Positions 24,749 to 34,520 of a stretch of 64,000 nucleotides of DNA are shown here, piece after piece. Under the pieces are notes generated by a model. It had not been told where the DNA came from. It saw only the letters and a list, made by a program, of their open reading frames with translations, and did no database searches. The stretch comes from Pseudarthrobacter sp. C4D7 (lineage in GTDB: Bacteria; Actinomycetota; Actinomycetes; Actinomycetales; Micrococcaceae): assembly GCF_013359725.1 (NCBI RefSeq), contig NZ_JABFMW010000023.1, forward strand, positions 1-64,000, in the 5' to 3' direction. The first letter of the stretch is position 1, and each line of letters opens with the position of its first letter. The position numbers and the translations under genes were made by a program.

Positions 24749-25789
24749 CTATGCACTGGTGGCGTCCTGCACCTCGCCGACCAGTTCCTCGATGATGTCC
24801 TCGAGGAAGAGCATGCCGGTGGTCCTGCCGTCGGCGTCGAACACCCTGGCCACATGCGCGCCCGTCCGCCGCATCGCCGCCAGCGCATCCTCAAGGTCCG
24901 CCCCCGCAAATGCCGATGCAAGGCGGCGCACCCTCTTGGCCGGCACCGGACGGTGGAACTTCTCCGCCGAAGTGAGGTCCATGACGTCCTTGAGGTGCAG
25001 GTAGCCGGCCGGCTCACCTGCCCCGCCGGCCAGGATGTAGCGGGAGTAGCCATGGGATGCGACTGCCTGCTGGATGTCCGCCGGCGTGGCGGGGTCAGGC
25101 AGCAGCACTATCTCCGCCATGGGCACCTGGACATCGGCCACGGTTTTAGCCGTGAACTCGAAGGCGTTGGTCAGGGCGCCGGTGGTGTCCTTGAGCATGC
25201 CGTCCCGGGTGGACTGTTCCACGATGGTGGCCACCTCGTCCAAGGTGTAGGCGCTGGTGGCCTCATCCTTCGGCTGCACCCGGAAGAGCCGGAGGACCGA
25301 ATTGGCAATCCCGTTCAGCGTCCAGATCACCGGCTTGAACACCTTGGCCACGAACACCAGTGGCGGGGCGAGCAAGAGGGCTGCCCTGGTGGGCACCGAG
25401 AAGGAGATGTTCTTGGGCACCATCTCACCCACCACCACGTGCAGGAACGTCACCAGCAGCAGCGCCACGATGAACGCGACGACGCCGATCGCCTCGGCAG
25501 GCAGCGGAGTCAGGCCCAGCGGGATCTCCAGCAAGTGGTGGATGGCAGGCTCGGACACATTCAGGATGACCAGCGAACATACAGTGATTCCCAGTTGGCT
25601 GGTGGCCAGCATGAGCGTGGCATGTTCCATGGCCCACAGCGTGGTTTTGGCGGCTTTGCTGCCGGCTTCCGCGCGGGGTTCAATCTGGGACCGGCGGGCC
25701 GAAATGACGGCGAACTCCGCCCCCACGAAGAAGCCGTTCACCAGAAGGAGCACCACCAGCCAGATGATGCCGGGAAGGTACTCACTCAT
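24749..25789 (-). CDS. CNNM/hemolysin-family membrane protein with CBS domains (second of pair)
   Basis: 346 residues: a DUF21/CNNM transmembrane domain (about 1-190, starting GIIWLVVLLLVNGFFVGAEFAV with the family's conserved acidic helix) followed by a CBS pair (about 205-335). CNNM/CorC proteins are linked to Mg2+ or Co2+ efflux. The C-terminal CorC_HlyC domain of the longer relative is missing, as is normal in the second member of such pairs. Its ATG overlaps the end of the upstream paralogue by 8 bases, so the two are cotranslated and may form a heterodimer. Confidence 0.88.
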   Translation of the reverse strand: MSEYLPGIIWLVVLLLVNGFFVGAEFAVISARRSQIEPRAEAGSKAAKTTLWAMEHATLMLATSQLGITVCSLVILNVSEPAIHHLLEIPLGLTPLPAEAIGVVAFIVALLLVTFLHVVVGEMVPKNISFSVPTRAALLLAPPLVFVAKVFKPVIWTLNGIANSVLRLFRVQPKDEATSAYTLDEVATIVEQSTRDGMLKDTTGALTNAFEFTAKTVADVQVPMAEIVLLPDPATPADIQQAVASHGYSRYILAGGAGEPAGYLHLKDVMDLTSAEKFHRPVPAKRVRRLASAFAGADLEDALAAMRRTGAHVARVFDADGRTTGMLFLEDIIEELVGEVQDATSA

Positions 25790-27143
25790 GGGTCAGCTCC
25801 TGGGTCAGGTTGTCGATGATGCGGTCATGCGGGCTGCGGGGCGGTTCACCGGATGCGGCAGGGGTGAACCGCAGCCGTTCCACGTGCATGCCTGACACGC
25901 GCTCCACGCGGAGGGTGCCGCCGTCGACCGCTACCTCGTCGCCCAGCTCCGGCAGCCGGTCCAGCCGGTCCGTGACGAACCCGGCGACGGTGTCGTACTC
26001 CTCCCCGTCGGGGACCTCGATACCGGTGCGGTCCAGCAGTTCGTCGGGCCGGAGGGCGGCGTCGAAGGTGACCGAGCGGCCTACCCGGACAACGCCCGCC
26101 CGGGCCCGGTCGTGCTCGTCCTCCAGCTCTCCCACGATTTCCTCCACCAGGTCCTCCAGCGTGACGATCCCGGCGGTGCCACCGTGCTCGTCGGAGACGA
26201 TTGCCACCTGGAGACCCTGGCGGCGCAGCAGGCCCAGGAGCGTGTCGACGCCCATGGATTCCGGTACCCGCAGCGGCTCGATCATGAGCTCCGCCGCGGT
26301 GGTGTCCGCCCGCAGCCCGAGGCCCACGGCGAACGCCTGTTTGACGTGCAGGAGGCCCAGGACCTCGTCCTTGTCACGCCCGATCACCGGAAAGCGGGAG
26401 TACCCGGTGGAGGTTGCCAGGGCCACGATGTCCCCGGCGCTGTCCGACGCCGCGACGGCGGCCATCCGGACGCGCGGGGTCATCACATCCGCCGCGCTGT
26501 ACTCGGAGAAGCGGAGGGTGCGGTGCAGCAGGGTGGCGTGGTCCAGGTCCAGGACGCCCTCGACGGCGGAGCGGCGCACCAGGGAGCTCAGCTCCTCCGC
26601 GCTCCGGGCACCGGACAGTTCCTCCTTGGGCTCAATGCCAAAACCGCGGATGATCCGGTTGGCAGTGTTGTTGAAGAGCAGGATCACGGGCTTGAACACG
26701 GTGGTGAAGAGCGCTTGGAACGGCACCACCACCTTGGCAGTGGCCAGGGGCAGGGCCAGGGCGAAATTCTTGGGCACCAGCTCGCCGATCACCATGGAGA
26801 ATACGGTGGCCAGGAAGATGCCGGCAACGGATCCTACGACCGGAACCAGCGCTTCGGCCAGCCCTGCGGACTGCAGCGGGCCGCTGAGCATCCGGCTGAT
26901 GGCAGGTTCGAAGGTGTAACCCGTCAGCAGGGTGGTCAGGGTGATGCTCAGCTGTGCGCCGGAGAGGTGGGTGGAGGTGATGCGCAGGGCCTTGATGGTG
27001 GGGCCAAGGCGTTTCTCCCCGCGGGCCTGGCGGGCTTCGAGCTCATGCCGGTCAAGGTTCACCAGCGCGAACTCCGAGGCGACGAAGAAGCCGGTGCCGA
27101 CGGTCAGGACCAGGCCGATGCCCAGCATGATCCATTCATACAT
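25782..27143 (-). CDS. CNNM/hemolysin-family membrane protein with CBS and CorC_HlyC domains
   Basis: 453 residues: DUF21/CNNM membrane domain (1-195, GTGFFVASEFALVNLDRHEL), CBS pair (about 210-335, with VMTPRVRM and EHGGTAGIVTLEDLVEEIVG) and a C-terminal CorC_HlyC domain (about 350-440). Predicted divalent-cation exporter or regulator. First gene of a two-gene unit with the shorter paralogue downstream. Similarity between the two suggests an old duplication. The TlyC 'hemolysin' label is historical and not a claim of haemolysis. Confidence 0.9.
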   Translation of the reverse strand: MYEWIMLGIGLVLTVGTGFFVASEFALVNLDRHELEARQARGEKRLGPTIKALRITSTHLSGAQLSITLTTLLTGYTFEPAISRMLSGPLQSAGLAEALVPVVGSVAGIFLATVFSMVIGELVPKNFALALPLATAKVVVPFQALFTTVFKPVILLFNNTANRIIRGFGIEPKEELSGARSAEELSSLVRRSAVEGVLDLDHATLLHRTLRFSEYSAADVMTPRVRMAAVAASDSAGDIVALATSTGYSRFPVIGRDKDEVLGLLHVKQAFAVGLGLRADTTAAELMIEPLRVPESMGVDTLLGLLRRQGLQVAIVSDEHGGTAGIVTLEDLVEEIVGELEDEHDRARAGVVRVGRSVTFDAALRPDELLDRTGIEVPDGEEYDTVAGFVTDRLDRLPELGDEVAVDGGTLRVERVSGMHVERLRFTPAASGEPPRSPHDRIIDNLTQELTHE

Positions 27144-27350
27144 TGGGGCGCCCCTCTCCTGGTGTGGCCGGTGATCCGGTCAGGCGGCAGAGGGGCCAGG
27201 GCATGTGTGAAGGAGGGTCGTCCATGGTTTGTTCAACTCGGGTGCGGGCGGGGAAGTTCCCGCAGTCGGGCCGGGACGTTCTGGACTGTCAGTGTGAGGT
27301 GCGATACTTGCGTGAGCAGTAATCGCCGCGTTTGGGGGGACTTCTGGCAC

Positions 27351-28502
27351 ATGGTTCTGGATACGGCAACCCTGCGCATCGCTTTTGGCCTGATGGCCCT
27401 GGTGCTGGTGGTTCTCTTCTACTTTTCCGCTTACCGGGTAACGCGCTCGTCCTACAGCGCCTGGTGGTGCGGCGCCCTGCTGTTCTTCCTGTCAGGATCG
27501 GGTTGTTTCCTCCTCGATGGAACACCCCACCAGGTGTGGGCCAACCCGGCAGGGAACACCCTGCTGGTCCTCGGCGGGGTTGCCGTGTGGGCAGGGGCGC
27601 GCTCGCTGCGGACGGTACGGCCGCCCCAATGGGCGTTCACCGGGATCCCGCTGGCAACGCTTGTGGCCTCACTGTTTGACCATCCGGCCACCAACACCTG
27701 GGCAGGCGGGCCGGTGTTCCTGGCCGCGATGAGCCTCACCGTCGGGCTGGCTTCGCATGAACTCTGGCGCCTTGAACCAGGGTATTCACGGGTACGCATC
27801 CCCATGGCGGTGGCAGCGGGAGGCCTGTCCGCCTTCTACTTCTTCCGCTGGCTGGCATTCCTGGTGGAGGGGAAGGACGGCCCGGTCTTCGTCACCGTGT
27901 TTGGCTCCGCCGTAACCACCATGGTGACCATGGTGCTGCTGGTGGTGGTGTCCTTCAGCATGGCCGCGCTGAGCAGCGAGCAGCAGACGCGCGCGCTTCG
28001 CGTGGTGGCCACCCGGGACGACCTCACCGGGCTTCTGAACCGCAAGGCCTTCATGGACCTGGCTGCGGAGCAGGTGGCTGACCGGAGCATAACGGGCGGG
28101 GCCGGAGCCTTGATCCTGGCCGACCTGGACCATTTCAAAGCGGTCAACGACACCCACGGCCACGCCGCCGGGGACCTGGCGCTGCAGGCTTTCGCCGATG
28201 CCTGCGTTGCCACGGTGCGTTCCACCGACCTGATTGGACGGTATGGCGGGGAGGAGTTCGTCATCCTGGTTCCCGGGGCAAGTGCCGAACGCGCGGAAAC
28301 CATCGCCGAGGAGATCAGCAGGCGCCTGGCCTGCGCGAAAACACCGGACGGGATGGAGATGCCCACCGTGAGCTACGGGATTTCCACGTACCACGCCGGG
28401 ACGTCCGATGTGGATGACCTGATCGCCTTTGCGGACGCTGCCCTGTACAGGGCCAAGTCCCTGGGCAGGAACCGCGCCGCGCGCAGCGACGGGCTGTATT
28501 AG
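27351..28502 (+). CDS. Membrane diguanylate cyclase (GGDEF)
   Basis: Makes cyclic di-GMP. 383 residues: about seven membrane helices (1-215), then a GGDEF domain with active site GGEEF and the inhibitory I-site RSTD exactly five residues before it, so product feedback is expected. The segment RDDLTGLLNRKAF and DLDHFKAVNDTHGH complete the fold. No EAL domain. Start uncertain: the ATG at 27351 has GGGGGG about 11 bases upstream, while a GTG at 27312 would add 13 residues. The membrane part is of an unassigned sensor type. Confidence 0.9.
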   Translation: MVLDTATLRIAFGLMALVLVVLFYFSAYRVTRSSYSAWWCGALLFFLSGSGCFLLDGTPHQVWANPAGNTLLVLGGVAVWAGARSLRTVRPPQWAFTGIPLATLVASLFDHPATNTWAGGPVFLAAMSLTVGLASHELWRLEPGYSRVRIPMAVAAGGLSAFYFFRWLAFLVEGKDGPVFVTVFGSAVTTMVTMVLLVVVSFSMAALSSEQQTRALRVVATRDDLTGLLNRKAFMDLAAEQVADRSITGGAGALILADLDHFKAVNDTHGHAAGDLALQAFADACVATVRSTDLIGRYGGEEFVILVPGASAERAETIAEEISRRLACAKTPDGMEMPTVSYGISTYHAGTSDVDDLIAFADAALYRAKSLGRNRAARSDGLY

Positions 28503-28535
28503 CCCTGCTGGACGCGGCGCGGCTCCGGGAACCGG

Positions 28536-29651
28536 CTACTTGGACTGGAGTGCGTCCGCCTGCTCGGCCAGGACGGTCAGTTCCACGCTCCGGGGCCGCT
28601 CGACGGTGCTGTGGATGGCCACCGCCGTGCCTTTGTGCGCGGACTCCAGGACCGATTCCATGACCTCCAGGGCGTGGTAGGCCAGGGCACCGCCCGCCCG
28701 CGGCTCCTTACCCTCCGGGGTGGCGGCGAGGTCCGCGATGCCGAATCCGCGGCCGGAATCGACATAGCCGGCGGATACCGGAAGGGTCTCCCAGTCCTCG
28801 GCGCCCAGCCGGAACAGCTGGACATCGCCGTCGAAGTGGTTGGGGTCCGGTACCACCAGGGATCCCCGCTCGCCATGGATCTCGATGTTGGGGGACTTGG
28901 ACTTCACGGCGTCAAAACTCATGAAGAGCGTGGACAGCGCCCCGGAGGCATGCATCAGGACACCGGTGACGTGGGAATCGATGTTCACGGGCACCTTTTC
29001 CCCCTGCCGCGGGCCCGAGCCGATGGTCCGTTCGTTCCGGGTGTGGCTGGCGGCACCCATCACCGACACCACCGGGCCCAGCAGCGTTACCAGTGCCGTG
29101 ACGTAGTACGGACCCATGTCCAGGAGGGGCCCACCGCCGGGCTGATAGTAGAAGTCAGGGTTGGGGTGCCAGCGTTCATGGCCCGGGGTGACCATGGTGG
29201 CCGACGCCGAAACAGGGGCACCGATCAGGCCGTCGTCGATGGCTTTGCGGGCGGTCTGGATGCCCGTGCCCAGCACGGTGTCAGGGGCACAGCCGACGAC
29301 GACGCCGGCCTCCCGCGCCGCTTCCAGCACTGTGCGGGCTTCTTCCGTGGTGGCAGCCAGGGGCTTCTCGCCGTAGACACTCTTTCCTGCTGCAATCGCC
29401 TTCAGGGCTACGTCAGCGTGTGCGGCGGGGATGGTCAGGTTCAGGACCAGGTCCACGTCCTCCGCGGCGAGCAGTTCCTCCACGGAGAGGGCACGGACGC
29501 CGTCGTAATCATCCGCCACTGCCTGGGCGCGTGCCGGGTCCAGGTCCGCCACGGCCACCAGCTGGATCTGGTCCAGCCTCCGGAAGTTGGTGAGGTACTG
29601 CGCAATGATGGCTCCGCAGCCAACAATTCCTACTTTCAACGGCTTGCCCAC
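28536..29651 (-). CDS. Gfo/Idh/MocA-family oxidoreductase (last gene of the ABC operon)
   Basis: NAD(P)-dependent sugar dehydrogenase. 371 residues from a GTG at 29651 with AAAGGGG upstream; the start lies inside the end of the thuA gene. Rossmann site GIVGCGAIIAQYL, the EKP motif (YGEKPLAATTEEA) that holds cofactor and catalytic Lys, and the C-terminal beta-sheet domain. Last of seven genes transcribed from 35.85 kb. In ThuA/ThuB-type systems such an enzyme makes 3-keto sugars; the substrate is unknown here. Confidence 0.9.
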   Translation of the reverse strand: MGKPLKVGIVGCGAIIAQYLTNFRRLDQIQLVAVADLDPARAQAVADDYDGVRALSVEELLAAEDVDLVLNLTIPAAHADVALKAIAAGKSVYGEKPLAATTEEARTVLEAAREAGVVVGCAPDTVLGTGIQTARKAIDDGLIGAPVSASATMVTPGHERWHPNPDFYYQPGGGPLLDMGPYYVTALVTLLGPVVSVMGAASHTRNERTIGSGPRQGEKVPVNIDSHVTGVLMHASGALSTLFMSFDAVKSKSPNIEIHGERGSLVVPDPNHFDGDVQLFRLGAEDWETLPVSAGYVDSGRGFGIADLAATPEGKEPRAGGALAYHALEVMESVLESAHKGTAVAIHSTVERPRSVELTVLAEQADALQSK

Positions 29652-30334
29652 AGCAGGCCCCTTTCGATGATGGTGCGTACGTTCCGGTCCTGGAGGATTT
29701 CCACGCGGTGGCCCGGGGTGGACACGAAGATCCGTCCCTTGCCCCACTGGCGGGTCCAAATGGCAGGGGATGTCACTTCGCGGTTCCACGGGTCCCATTC
29801 GCGGACCTTTTGGGTGGTGGTGGCCAGGACGTCCACGTAATCGTCCGAGAGGACCCAGTACTGCTCTGTGACCAGGTCAAAGTCCTGGATGCCCTTGGTG
29901 ATGGGGTGGTCGGCGGCGGCCGGCAGCATGTTCACGGTGTACGGCACGTAGTTGTCCGACTGCTCCCCGATGCACTCGTCCGGGTGCTTGCCGGGGTGGC
30001 AGGCGAACTGGCCGCCAATGAGGTGCAGGTAGTCGGAGGTGTTCCGGTACGAGTCCGCAATGCCGCCATGCCAGCCGGCCAGGCCGGTCCCGTTCTCCAC
30101 GGCCGCCCGCAGCCCGGCGAATTCGTCCTTCTCGATGGTGGTCATGGTCATGCACTGCATGATCAGGTCAACCCCCGCCATGTATTCGGCATCGGCGTAG
30201 ACCTTGGGAGATTCCTCCACCCTGACGTCGTAGCCGTTGTCCTTGAGGAAGGGGATGAAGAGCTCGGTGGCCTCGTAGGGCTGGTGGCCGTCCCAGCCTC
30301 CGCGGACCACCAGGGCGTTCTTGCGTTCTGTCAT
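29636..30334 (-). CDS. ThuA-domain protein (trehalose-utilisation type)
   Basis: 232 residues of the ThuA fold, related to glutamine amidotransferase class I: N-terminal ALVVRGGWDGHQPYEAT, central GLAGWHGGIADSYR, HPGKHPDECIGEQSDNY, HPITKGIQDF and a final TPGHRVEIL. It starts at the ATG at 30334 (AAAGGAAA 6 bases upstream) and overlaps the next dehydrogenase by 16 bases. ThuA proteins act with Gfo/Idh/MocA dehydrogenases on 3-keto-glycosides, which fits this operon. His and Asp residues in the HGG and HPG loops may bind metal. Confidence 0.88.
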   Translation of the reverse strand: MTERKNALVVRGGWDGHQPYEATELFIPFLKDNGYDVRVEESPKVYADAEYMAGVDLIMQCMTMTTIEKDEFAGLRAAVENGTGLAGWHGGIADSYRNTSDYLHLIGGQFACHPGKHPDECIGEQSDNYVPYTVNMLPAAADHPITKGIQDFDLVTEQYWVLSDDYVDVLATTTQKVREWDPWNREVTSPAIWTRQWGKGRIFVSTPGHRVEILQDRNVRTIIERGLLWASR

Positions 30335-30382
30335 TGGAGTTTCCTTTGGTTGGCTGCCGGCCAGTGCCGGCAAAGCGTAGGG

Positions 30383-31387
30383 TCAGCGGCTGGCGAAGGC
30401 GGCGTCGAACGCCGCTGCCGGCGGGGCGATCCGGGCCAGTTCCTGGACCATGGCCAGCGCCTGCGGGGCGCCGATGAGCCGGTCCATGCCGGCGTCCTCC
30501 CACTCGATGCTGGTGGGGCCGGTGTAGCCGATGGCGTTCAGGGTCCGGAAGATCCGGTTCCACTGCACGTCTCCATGCCCTGCCGTAACGAAGTCCCAGC
30601 CGCGCCGCGGGTCCGCCCAGGCCAGATGCGAGCCCAGGCGTCCGTTGCGTCCATCCAGCTGGCGGATGGATTCCTTCACGTGCACGTGGAAGATCTTGTC
30701 CGCAAAGTCCTGCAGGAACATCACCGGGTCCAGGTCCTGCCAGATGAAATGGGAAGGATCGAAGTTCAGGCCGAAACTCTCCCTGTGGCCGATTGCCTCC
30801 AGGGTGCGTTTGGCGGTCCAGTAGTCGTAGGCGATTTCTGACGGGTGGACTTCCAGGGCGAACCGGACTCCCACCTCATCGAAGACGTCCAGGATGGGGT
30901 TCCACCGGTCCGCGAAGTCCTGGTATCCGGCATCGATCATGGCTTGGGAGGCCGGCGGGAACATGGCCACTGCCTTCCAAATGGAGGAACCGGTAAAGCC
31001 GGTGACCGTCTTCACCCCCAGACGGGCAGCCGCCCTGGCCGTGTCCTTCATGGCCTCCGCTGCCCGGCGGCGGACGCCGTCCGGCTCGCCGTCACCCCAG
31101 ATTTCTGCGGACAGGATGCCCTGGTGGCGCTCATCGATGGGATCATCACACACGGCCTGGCCGGTCAGGTGGTTGGCGATGGCGAACACTTTGAGGTTGT
31201 TCTTTTCGAGGATGTCCAGGCGGCCTTGGAGGTAGTTGTCATCCTCGGCAGCCCGGCGCGGGTCAAGGTGGTCTCCCCAGCAGGCGATTTCCAGCCCGTC
31301 AAAGCCCCACTCGCCCGCGAGCCGTGCCACCTCCTCGAAGGGCAGGTCTGCCCATTGGCCGGTAAACAGCGTGATTGGTCGTGTCAT
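30383..31387 (-). CDS. Sugar phosphate isomerase/epimerase family protein (xylose-isomerase-like TIM barrel)
   Basis: 334 residues; the ATG at 31387 has AAGGAAC upstream and begins [15 protein letters not shown]-barrel metal-site elements: [14 protein letters not shown] near the start, [12 protein letters not shown] (Glu and His ligands), [11 protein letters not shown], and HVHVKES near the C-terminus, with SIEWEDAG as the last acidic ligand. Members of this fold in ThuA/Gfo operons act as epimerases, isomerases or 3-keto-glycoside cleaving enzymes. Here it is fifth in the ABC operon; the precise reaction cannot be read from the sequence. Confidence 0.88.
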   Translation of the reverse strand: MTRPITLFTGQWADLPFEEVARLAGEWGFDGLEIACWGDHLDPRRAAEDDNYLQGRLDILEKNNLKVFAIANHLTGQAVCDDPIDERHQGILSAEIWGDGEPDGVRRRAAEAMKDTARAAARLGVKTVTGFTGSSIWKAVAMFPPASQAMIDAGYQDFADRWNPILDVFDEVGVRFALEVHPSEIAYDYWTAKRTLEAIGHRESFGLNFDPSHFIWQDLDPVMFLQDFADKIFHVHVKESIRQLDGRNGRLGSHLAWADPRRGWDFVTAGHGDVQWNRIFRTLNAIGYTGPTSIEWEDAGMDRLIGAPQALAMVQELARIAPPAAAFDAAFASR

Positions 31388-31456
31388 GTGTGTTCCTTGA
31401 ATCGCTTGATGCTGGTGGTTGGCTGTGGCGAACCGCTGCCCGTGGTCTGCCACTGC

Positions 31457-32647
31457 TCAGACTTTTTGCCATTGGCTGGAGTTCGCGGCGCTGGACTCCA
31501 CGGCCGCCAGGACCCGCTGGACCTGGAGGGCGTCGGCGAACGACGGTTCCGGCTGGCGGCCTTCGCCGATGGCCGTGACGAGGTCCACCACCTGGTGGGT
31601 GAAGCCGTGCTCGTACCCCAGGCCGTGGCCCGTGGGCCACCAGTTCCCCACGTAGGGGTGTTCGGGCTCGGTGACGAAGATCTTCCGGAAGCCGGCGTCC
31701 GGTGATTCGGCGGCGTCGTAGAAGGACAGGACGTTCATGTCCTCGAAATCGAAAGCCAGGGACCCCTTGGTGCCGTTGACCTCCAGCCGCATGGCGTTCT
31801 TCCTGCCCAGGGCGTAGCGAGTGGCTTCAAAGACGCCGATGGCACCTGCTGACGCGCCGCCGTCGAACTTTGCACTGAAGATCGCCGCGTCATCCACGGT
31901 GACTTTCCCGCGCGGAGCGTCACTGCTGAGGTCGCCGTGGCCGCCGAGGCCCACCAGGTCCCCGGCCAGCGGCCGTTCCTGCACAAAGGTCTCCAGCAGT
32001 GCCGAGACCCCGCTGATATCCAGGCCTGTGACCCACTGGGCCGCGTCAATGCTGTGCGCCCCAATGTCGCCCAGGGAGCCGGAGCCGGACTTGCTCTTGT
32101 CCAGCCGCCAGGTCATGGGGGCATTGGCGTCGGTCAGCCAGTCCTGCAGATACTGGGCCCGGACATGGCGGATATCGCCCAGCCTGCCCTGTTGTACGAA
32201 CCGCCTTGCCAGGGCCAGCGCCGGGGTGCGGCGGTAGCTGAAGCCGCACATCGAGAAGACACCGTTCTTTGCGGCCGTTTCCGCGGCGAGCGTCATCCGT
32301 TCGGCCTCCTCCACGGAATTGGCCAGCGGTTTCTCGCACAACACGTGCTTTCCGGCTTCCAGGGCGGCGATGGCGATCTCGGCGTGCGTGTTGCCGGGAG
32401 TGCAGATATCGATGAGGTCGATGTCGTCGCGCTCAATCAGGCGCCGCCAGTCCGTCTCAACCGATTCCCAGCCGAGTTTGTCCGCTGCGGCACGGACGCC
32501 GTCGGCATTCCTTCCCGCCACTGCGGCCAGCCGGGGCTGGAGGGGCAGGTCGAAGAACCGGGGCGCTGTGCGCCAGGCGTGGGAGTGGGCTGCACCCATG
32601 AAGGCGTAACCCACCATCCCGACCCGCAGGGGTTGTGCGGTGGTCAT
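31457..32647 (-). CDS. Gfo/Idh/MocA-family oxidoreductase (first of two)
   Basis: 396 residues with AGAAAGGA before the ATG. N-terminal Rossmann fold (GMVGYAFMGAAHSHAW), EKP motif (LCEKPLANSVEEA), and the catalytic-domain segment LGDIGAHSIDAAQW with the DxxxH pair. Cofactor NAD(H) or NADP(H) cannot be told apart with certainty. It lies 30 bases after the second permease gene, so import and first oxidation are cotranscribed. It differs clearly from the second family member at 28.5 kb; the pair may oxidise and later re-reduce the same sugar. Confidence 0.9.
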   Translation of the reverse strand: MTTAQPLRVGMVGYAFMGAAHSHAWRTAPRFFDLPLQPRLAAVAGRNADGVRAAADKLGWESVETDWRRLIERDDIDLIDICTPGNTHAEIAIAALEAGKHVLCEKPLANSVEEAERMTLAAETAAKNGVFSMCGFSYRRTPALALARRFVQQGRLGDIRHVRAQYLQDWLTDANAPMTWRLDKSKSGSGSLGDIGAHSIDAAQWVTGLDISGVSALLETFVQERPLAGDLVGLGGHGDLSSDAPRGKVTVDDAAIFSAKFDGGASAGAIGVFEATRYALGRKNAMRLEVNGTKGSLAFDFEDMNVLSFYDAAESPDAGFRKIFVTEPEHPYVGNWWPTGHGLGYEHGFTHQVVDLVTAIGEGRQPEPSFADALQVQRVLAAVESSAANSSQWQKV

Positions 32648-32677
32648 GTTGAAAGTCCTTTCTGAAGATCCCGGGCG

Positions 32678-33583
32678 CTATTTGCTGAAGCCGGCGGTGA
32701 GGCCTGCCAGCAGCTGCCGCCGGCCAATGACATAGAGCACCAGGATGGGCAGGGTGCTCAGCACCACGGAGGCCAGAACGGCAGGGATGTTGACGCTGAA
32801 TTCGCCCTGGAAGGTCCACAGGCCCAAAGGCAGGACCCGCAGTCCGGGGCTCTGGGTGAGGACCAGCGGAAGCAGGAACCCGTTCCAGACGTGCAGGCCG
32901 TTGTAGATGGCTACGGTCACGATGGCGGGCCGGGTAAGGGGAAGCGCAAGCCGCCACATGGTCTGCCATTCGCTGCAGCCATCCAGCCGCATCGACTCGA
33001 ACAGTTCGTTCGGGACGTCCCGGATGAAGTTGGAGAGGATCAGAACCGTCAGCGGAATGGCGAAGGCGATCGACGGCAGCATCAGTGCCAGCAGGCTGTC
33101 ATATAGGTTGAGCCGGATGATCATCAGGTAGATGGGGATGATCGTGGCCTGCAGCGGGATGGCCAGCCCCATGAGGAACATCCCGTTGACCAGCTTGAGG
33201 AACCTTCCACTGCCGCGGACGATGGCGAAGGAGGCCATGAAGGAAACCAGCACCGTGGGAATCACGGAGCCCAGCGTGACGATGGCGCTGTTCATGAAGT
33301 ACGTGGCGAAATCTGCCTCTATGACCATCTGGTAGTTTTCCAGCGTTGGCGAGGTGGGGAGGGCCAGCGGATTCTGGCCGAAGTACCCCGCCTGCGTCTT
33401 AAGGCTGGTGATCACTACGTAATAGACCGGCAGGATGATGATGGCCAGCCAGATCCAGCCGCCGAGGCCGCCGGGGATGTTCAGCCGCCTCAACCGTGGG
33501 CCGAGGCCCCGGTTCGCGGCCGGAGGGCCGCCGGCGGATGCGGTCCGGGCTTCCTGCGCAGTGCTTTTCAGGACGGTGCTCAC
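32678..33583 (-). CDS. Carbohydrate ABC transporter permease (MalG type)
   Basis: 301 residues from a GTG at 33583 (AAGG upstream), one base after the stop of the first permease. Six predicted helices after an Arg/Pro-rich start, and the permease EAA loop ESMRLDGCSEWQTMWRLALP near residue 200. It ends TAGFSK, typical of MalG-type CUT1 permeases. It pairs with the MalF-type permease and a lipoprotein binding protein. No ATP-binding gene is present; a shared MsiK-type ATPase elsewhere is expected by analogy with other actinobacteria. Confidence 0.92.
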   Translation of the reverse strand: MSTVLKSTAQEARTASAGGPPAANRGLGPRLRRLNIPGGLGGWIWLAIIILPVYYVVITSLKTQAGYFGQNPLALPTSPTLENYQMVIEADFATYFMNSAIVTLGSVIPTVLVSFMASFAIVRGSGRFLKLVNGMFLMGLAIPLQATIIPIYLMIIRLNLYDSLLALMLPSIAFAIPLTVLILSNFIRDVPNELFESMRLDGCSEWQTMWRLALPLTRPAIVTVAIYNGLHVWNGFLLPLVLTQSPGLRVLPLGLWTFQGEFSVNIPAVLASVVLSTLPILVLYVIGRRQLLAGLTAGFSK

Positions 33584-33584
33584 C

Positions 33585-34520
33585 CTACAAACCTTCCAAT
33601 TGGCTGCCCTGCTTGTCCTTGCCCCCAAGGCGCTGGAGGAACAAGGCGAGTACAAGGCCGATGACGACGAGAATGACGGCGATGACGCTGGCGGGGCCCA
33701 TGAGGTTGGCCCGGAAGCCCCGCAGGTACATGTCCAGGGCCAGGATCCGGGTGGAGTTTCCGGGTCCGCCGCCGGTGAGGACGAAGATGAGGTCGAAGTA
33801 GGTCAGCGAGCCCACCACCATCAGCGTGGATGAGGTGATGATGGTGTACTTCAGCTGGGGAAGGGTGATGTGGAAGAACTGCTTGATGGTCCCGGCGCCG
33901 TCGATCTGGGCTGCCTCGTACAGCGACTTGGGAATTTGCCGTACCCCGCCCTGGTAGATGAGCGTGTGGAACGGCACGAACTGCCAGGCGATGACGAAGA
34001 TGACCAGGCCCAGGGCCAGTTGCGGGACACCCAGCCAGTCCTGCGCCAGGAAGGGAAGTCCCAAGCCTGTGGCCAGGCCGAAGTTAGGGTCCAGCAGCGC
34101 CTTGAAGGCAATGGCGACGGCGGCCGAGGACAGCAGCAGTGGCAGGAAGTACAGCACCGCCAGGGCCGCCCGGTAGCGCTGGCTTCCGGCGGTGAAGACG
34201 CCCAGCAGGAGGCTGATGGGCGTCTGGACCAGCCACGAAACGATCATGATCAGGAACGTCAGGCCCAGCGCGTTGTACAGCCCCGGATCCGCCAGCACGG
34301 AGAACCAGTTGTCCATCCCCGCCGCCCCGATGGCACCGATTCCGTCCCAGCTGGTGAAGCTGAGGATGAGGACGCCGACCAGCGGGATGACGGCGAACAC
34401 CAGGAAAAAGAAGAGCGCCGGCAGTGTCAGCCAGGCCAGGGCGGCCTTGCGCTGTTCGGTCTGTTTGGATTCCTTGATCCTGGCAGTGGCCCGCGGGGCG
34501 GTGGAGACGGCGTTACTCAT
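33585..34520 (-). CDS. Carbohydrate ABC transporter permease (MalF type)
   Basis: 311 residues, six helices, with the EAA loop YEAAQIDGAGTIKQFFHITLP (shortened here as EAAQIDGAG..FFHITLP) about residue 215. The ATG overlaps the stop of the binding-protein gene (ATGA). The N-terminus is basic and cytoplasmic (TARIKESKQTEQRKAAL). It forms the membrane channel with the MalG-type partner directly downstream. CUT1-type importers carry di- or oligosaccharides and glycosides rather than free pentoses. Confidence 0.92.
   Translation of the reverse strand: MSNAVSTAPRATARIKESKQTEQRKAALAWLTLPALFFFLVFAVIPLVGVLILSFTSWDGIGAIGAAGMDNWFSVLADPGLYNALGLTFLIMIVSWLVQTPISLLLGVFTAGSQRYRAALAVLYFLPLLLSSAAVAIAFKALLDPNFGLATGLGLPFLAQDWLGVPQLALGLVIFVIAWQFVPFHTLIYQGGVRQIPKSLYEAAQIDGAGTIKQFFHITLPQLKYTIITSSTLMVVGSLTYFDLIFVLTGGGPGNSTRILALDMYLRGFRANLMGPASVIAVILVVIGLVLALFLQRLGGKDKQGSQLEGL

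Noticed and set aside
26112..27350. A 5' extension of the diguanylate cyclase frame by 413 codons
   Set aside because: The extension runs antisense through the CNNM gene and has no domain; the cyclase homology and its first helix begin at about 27351.
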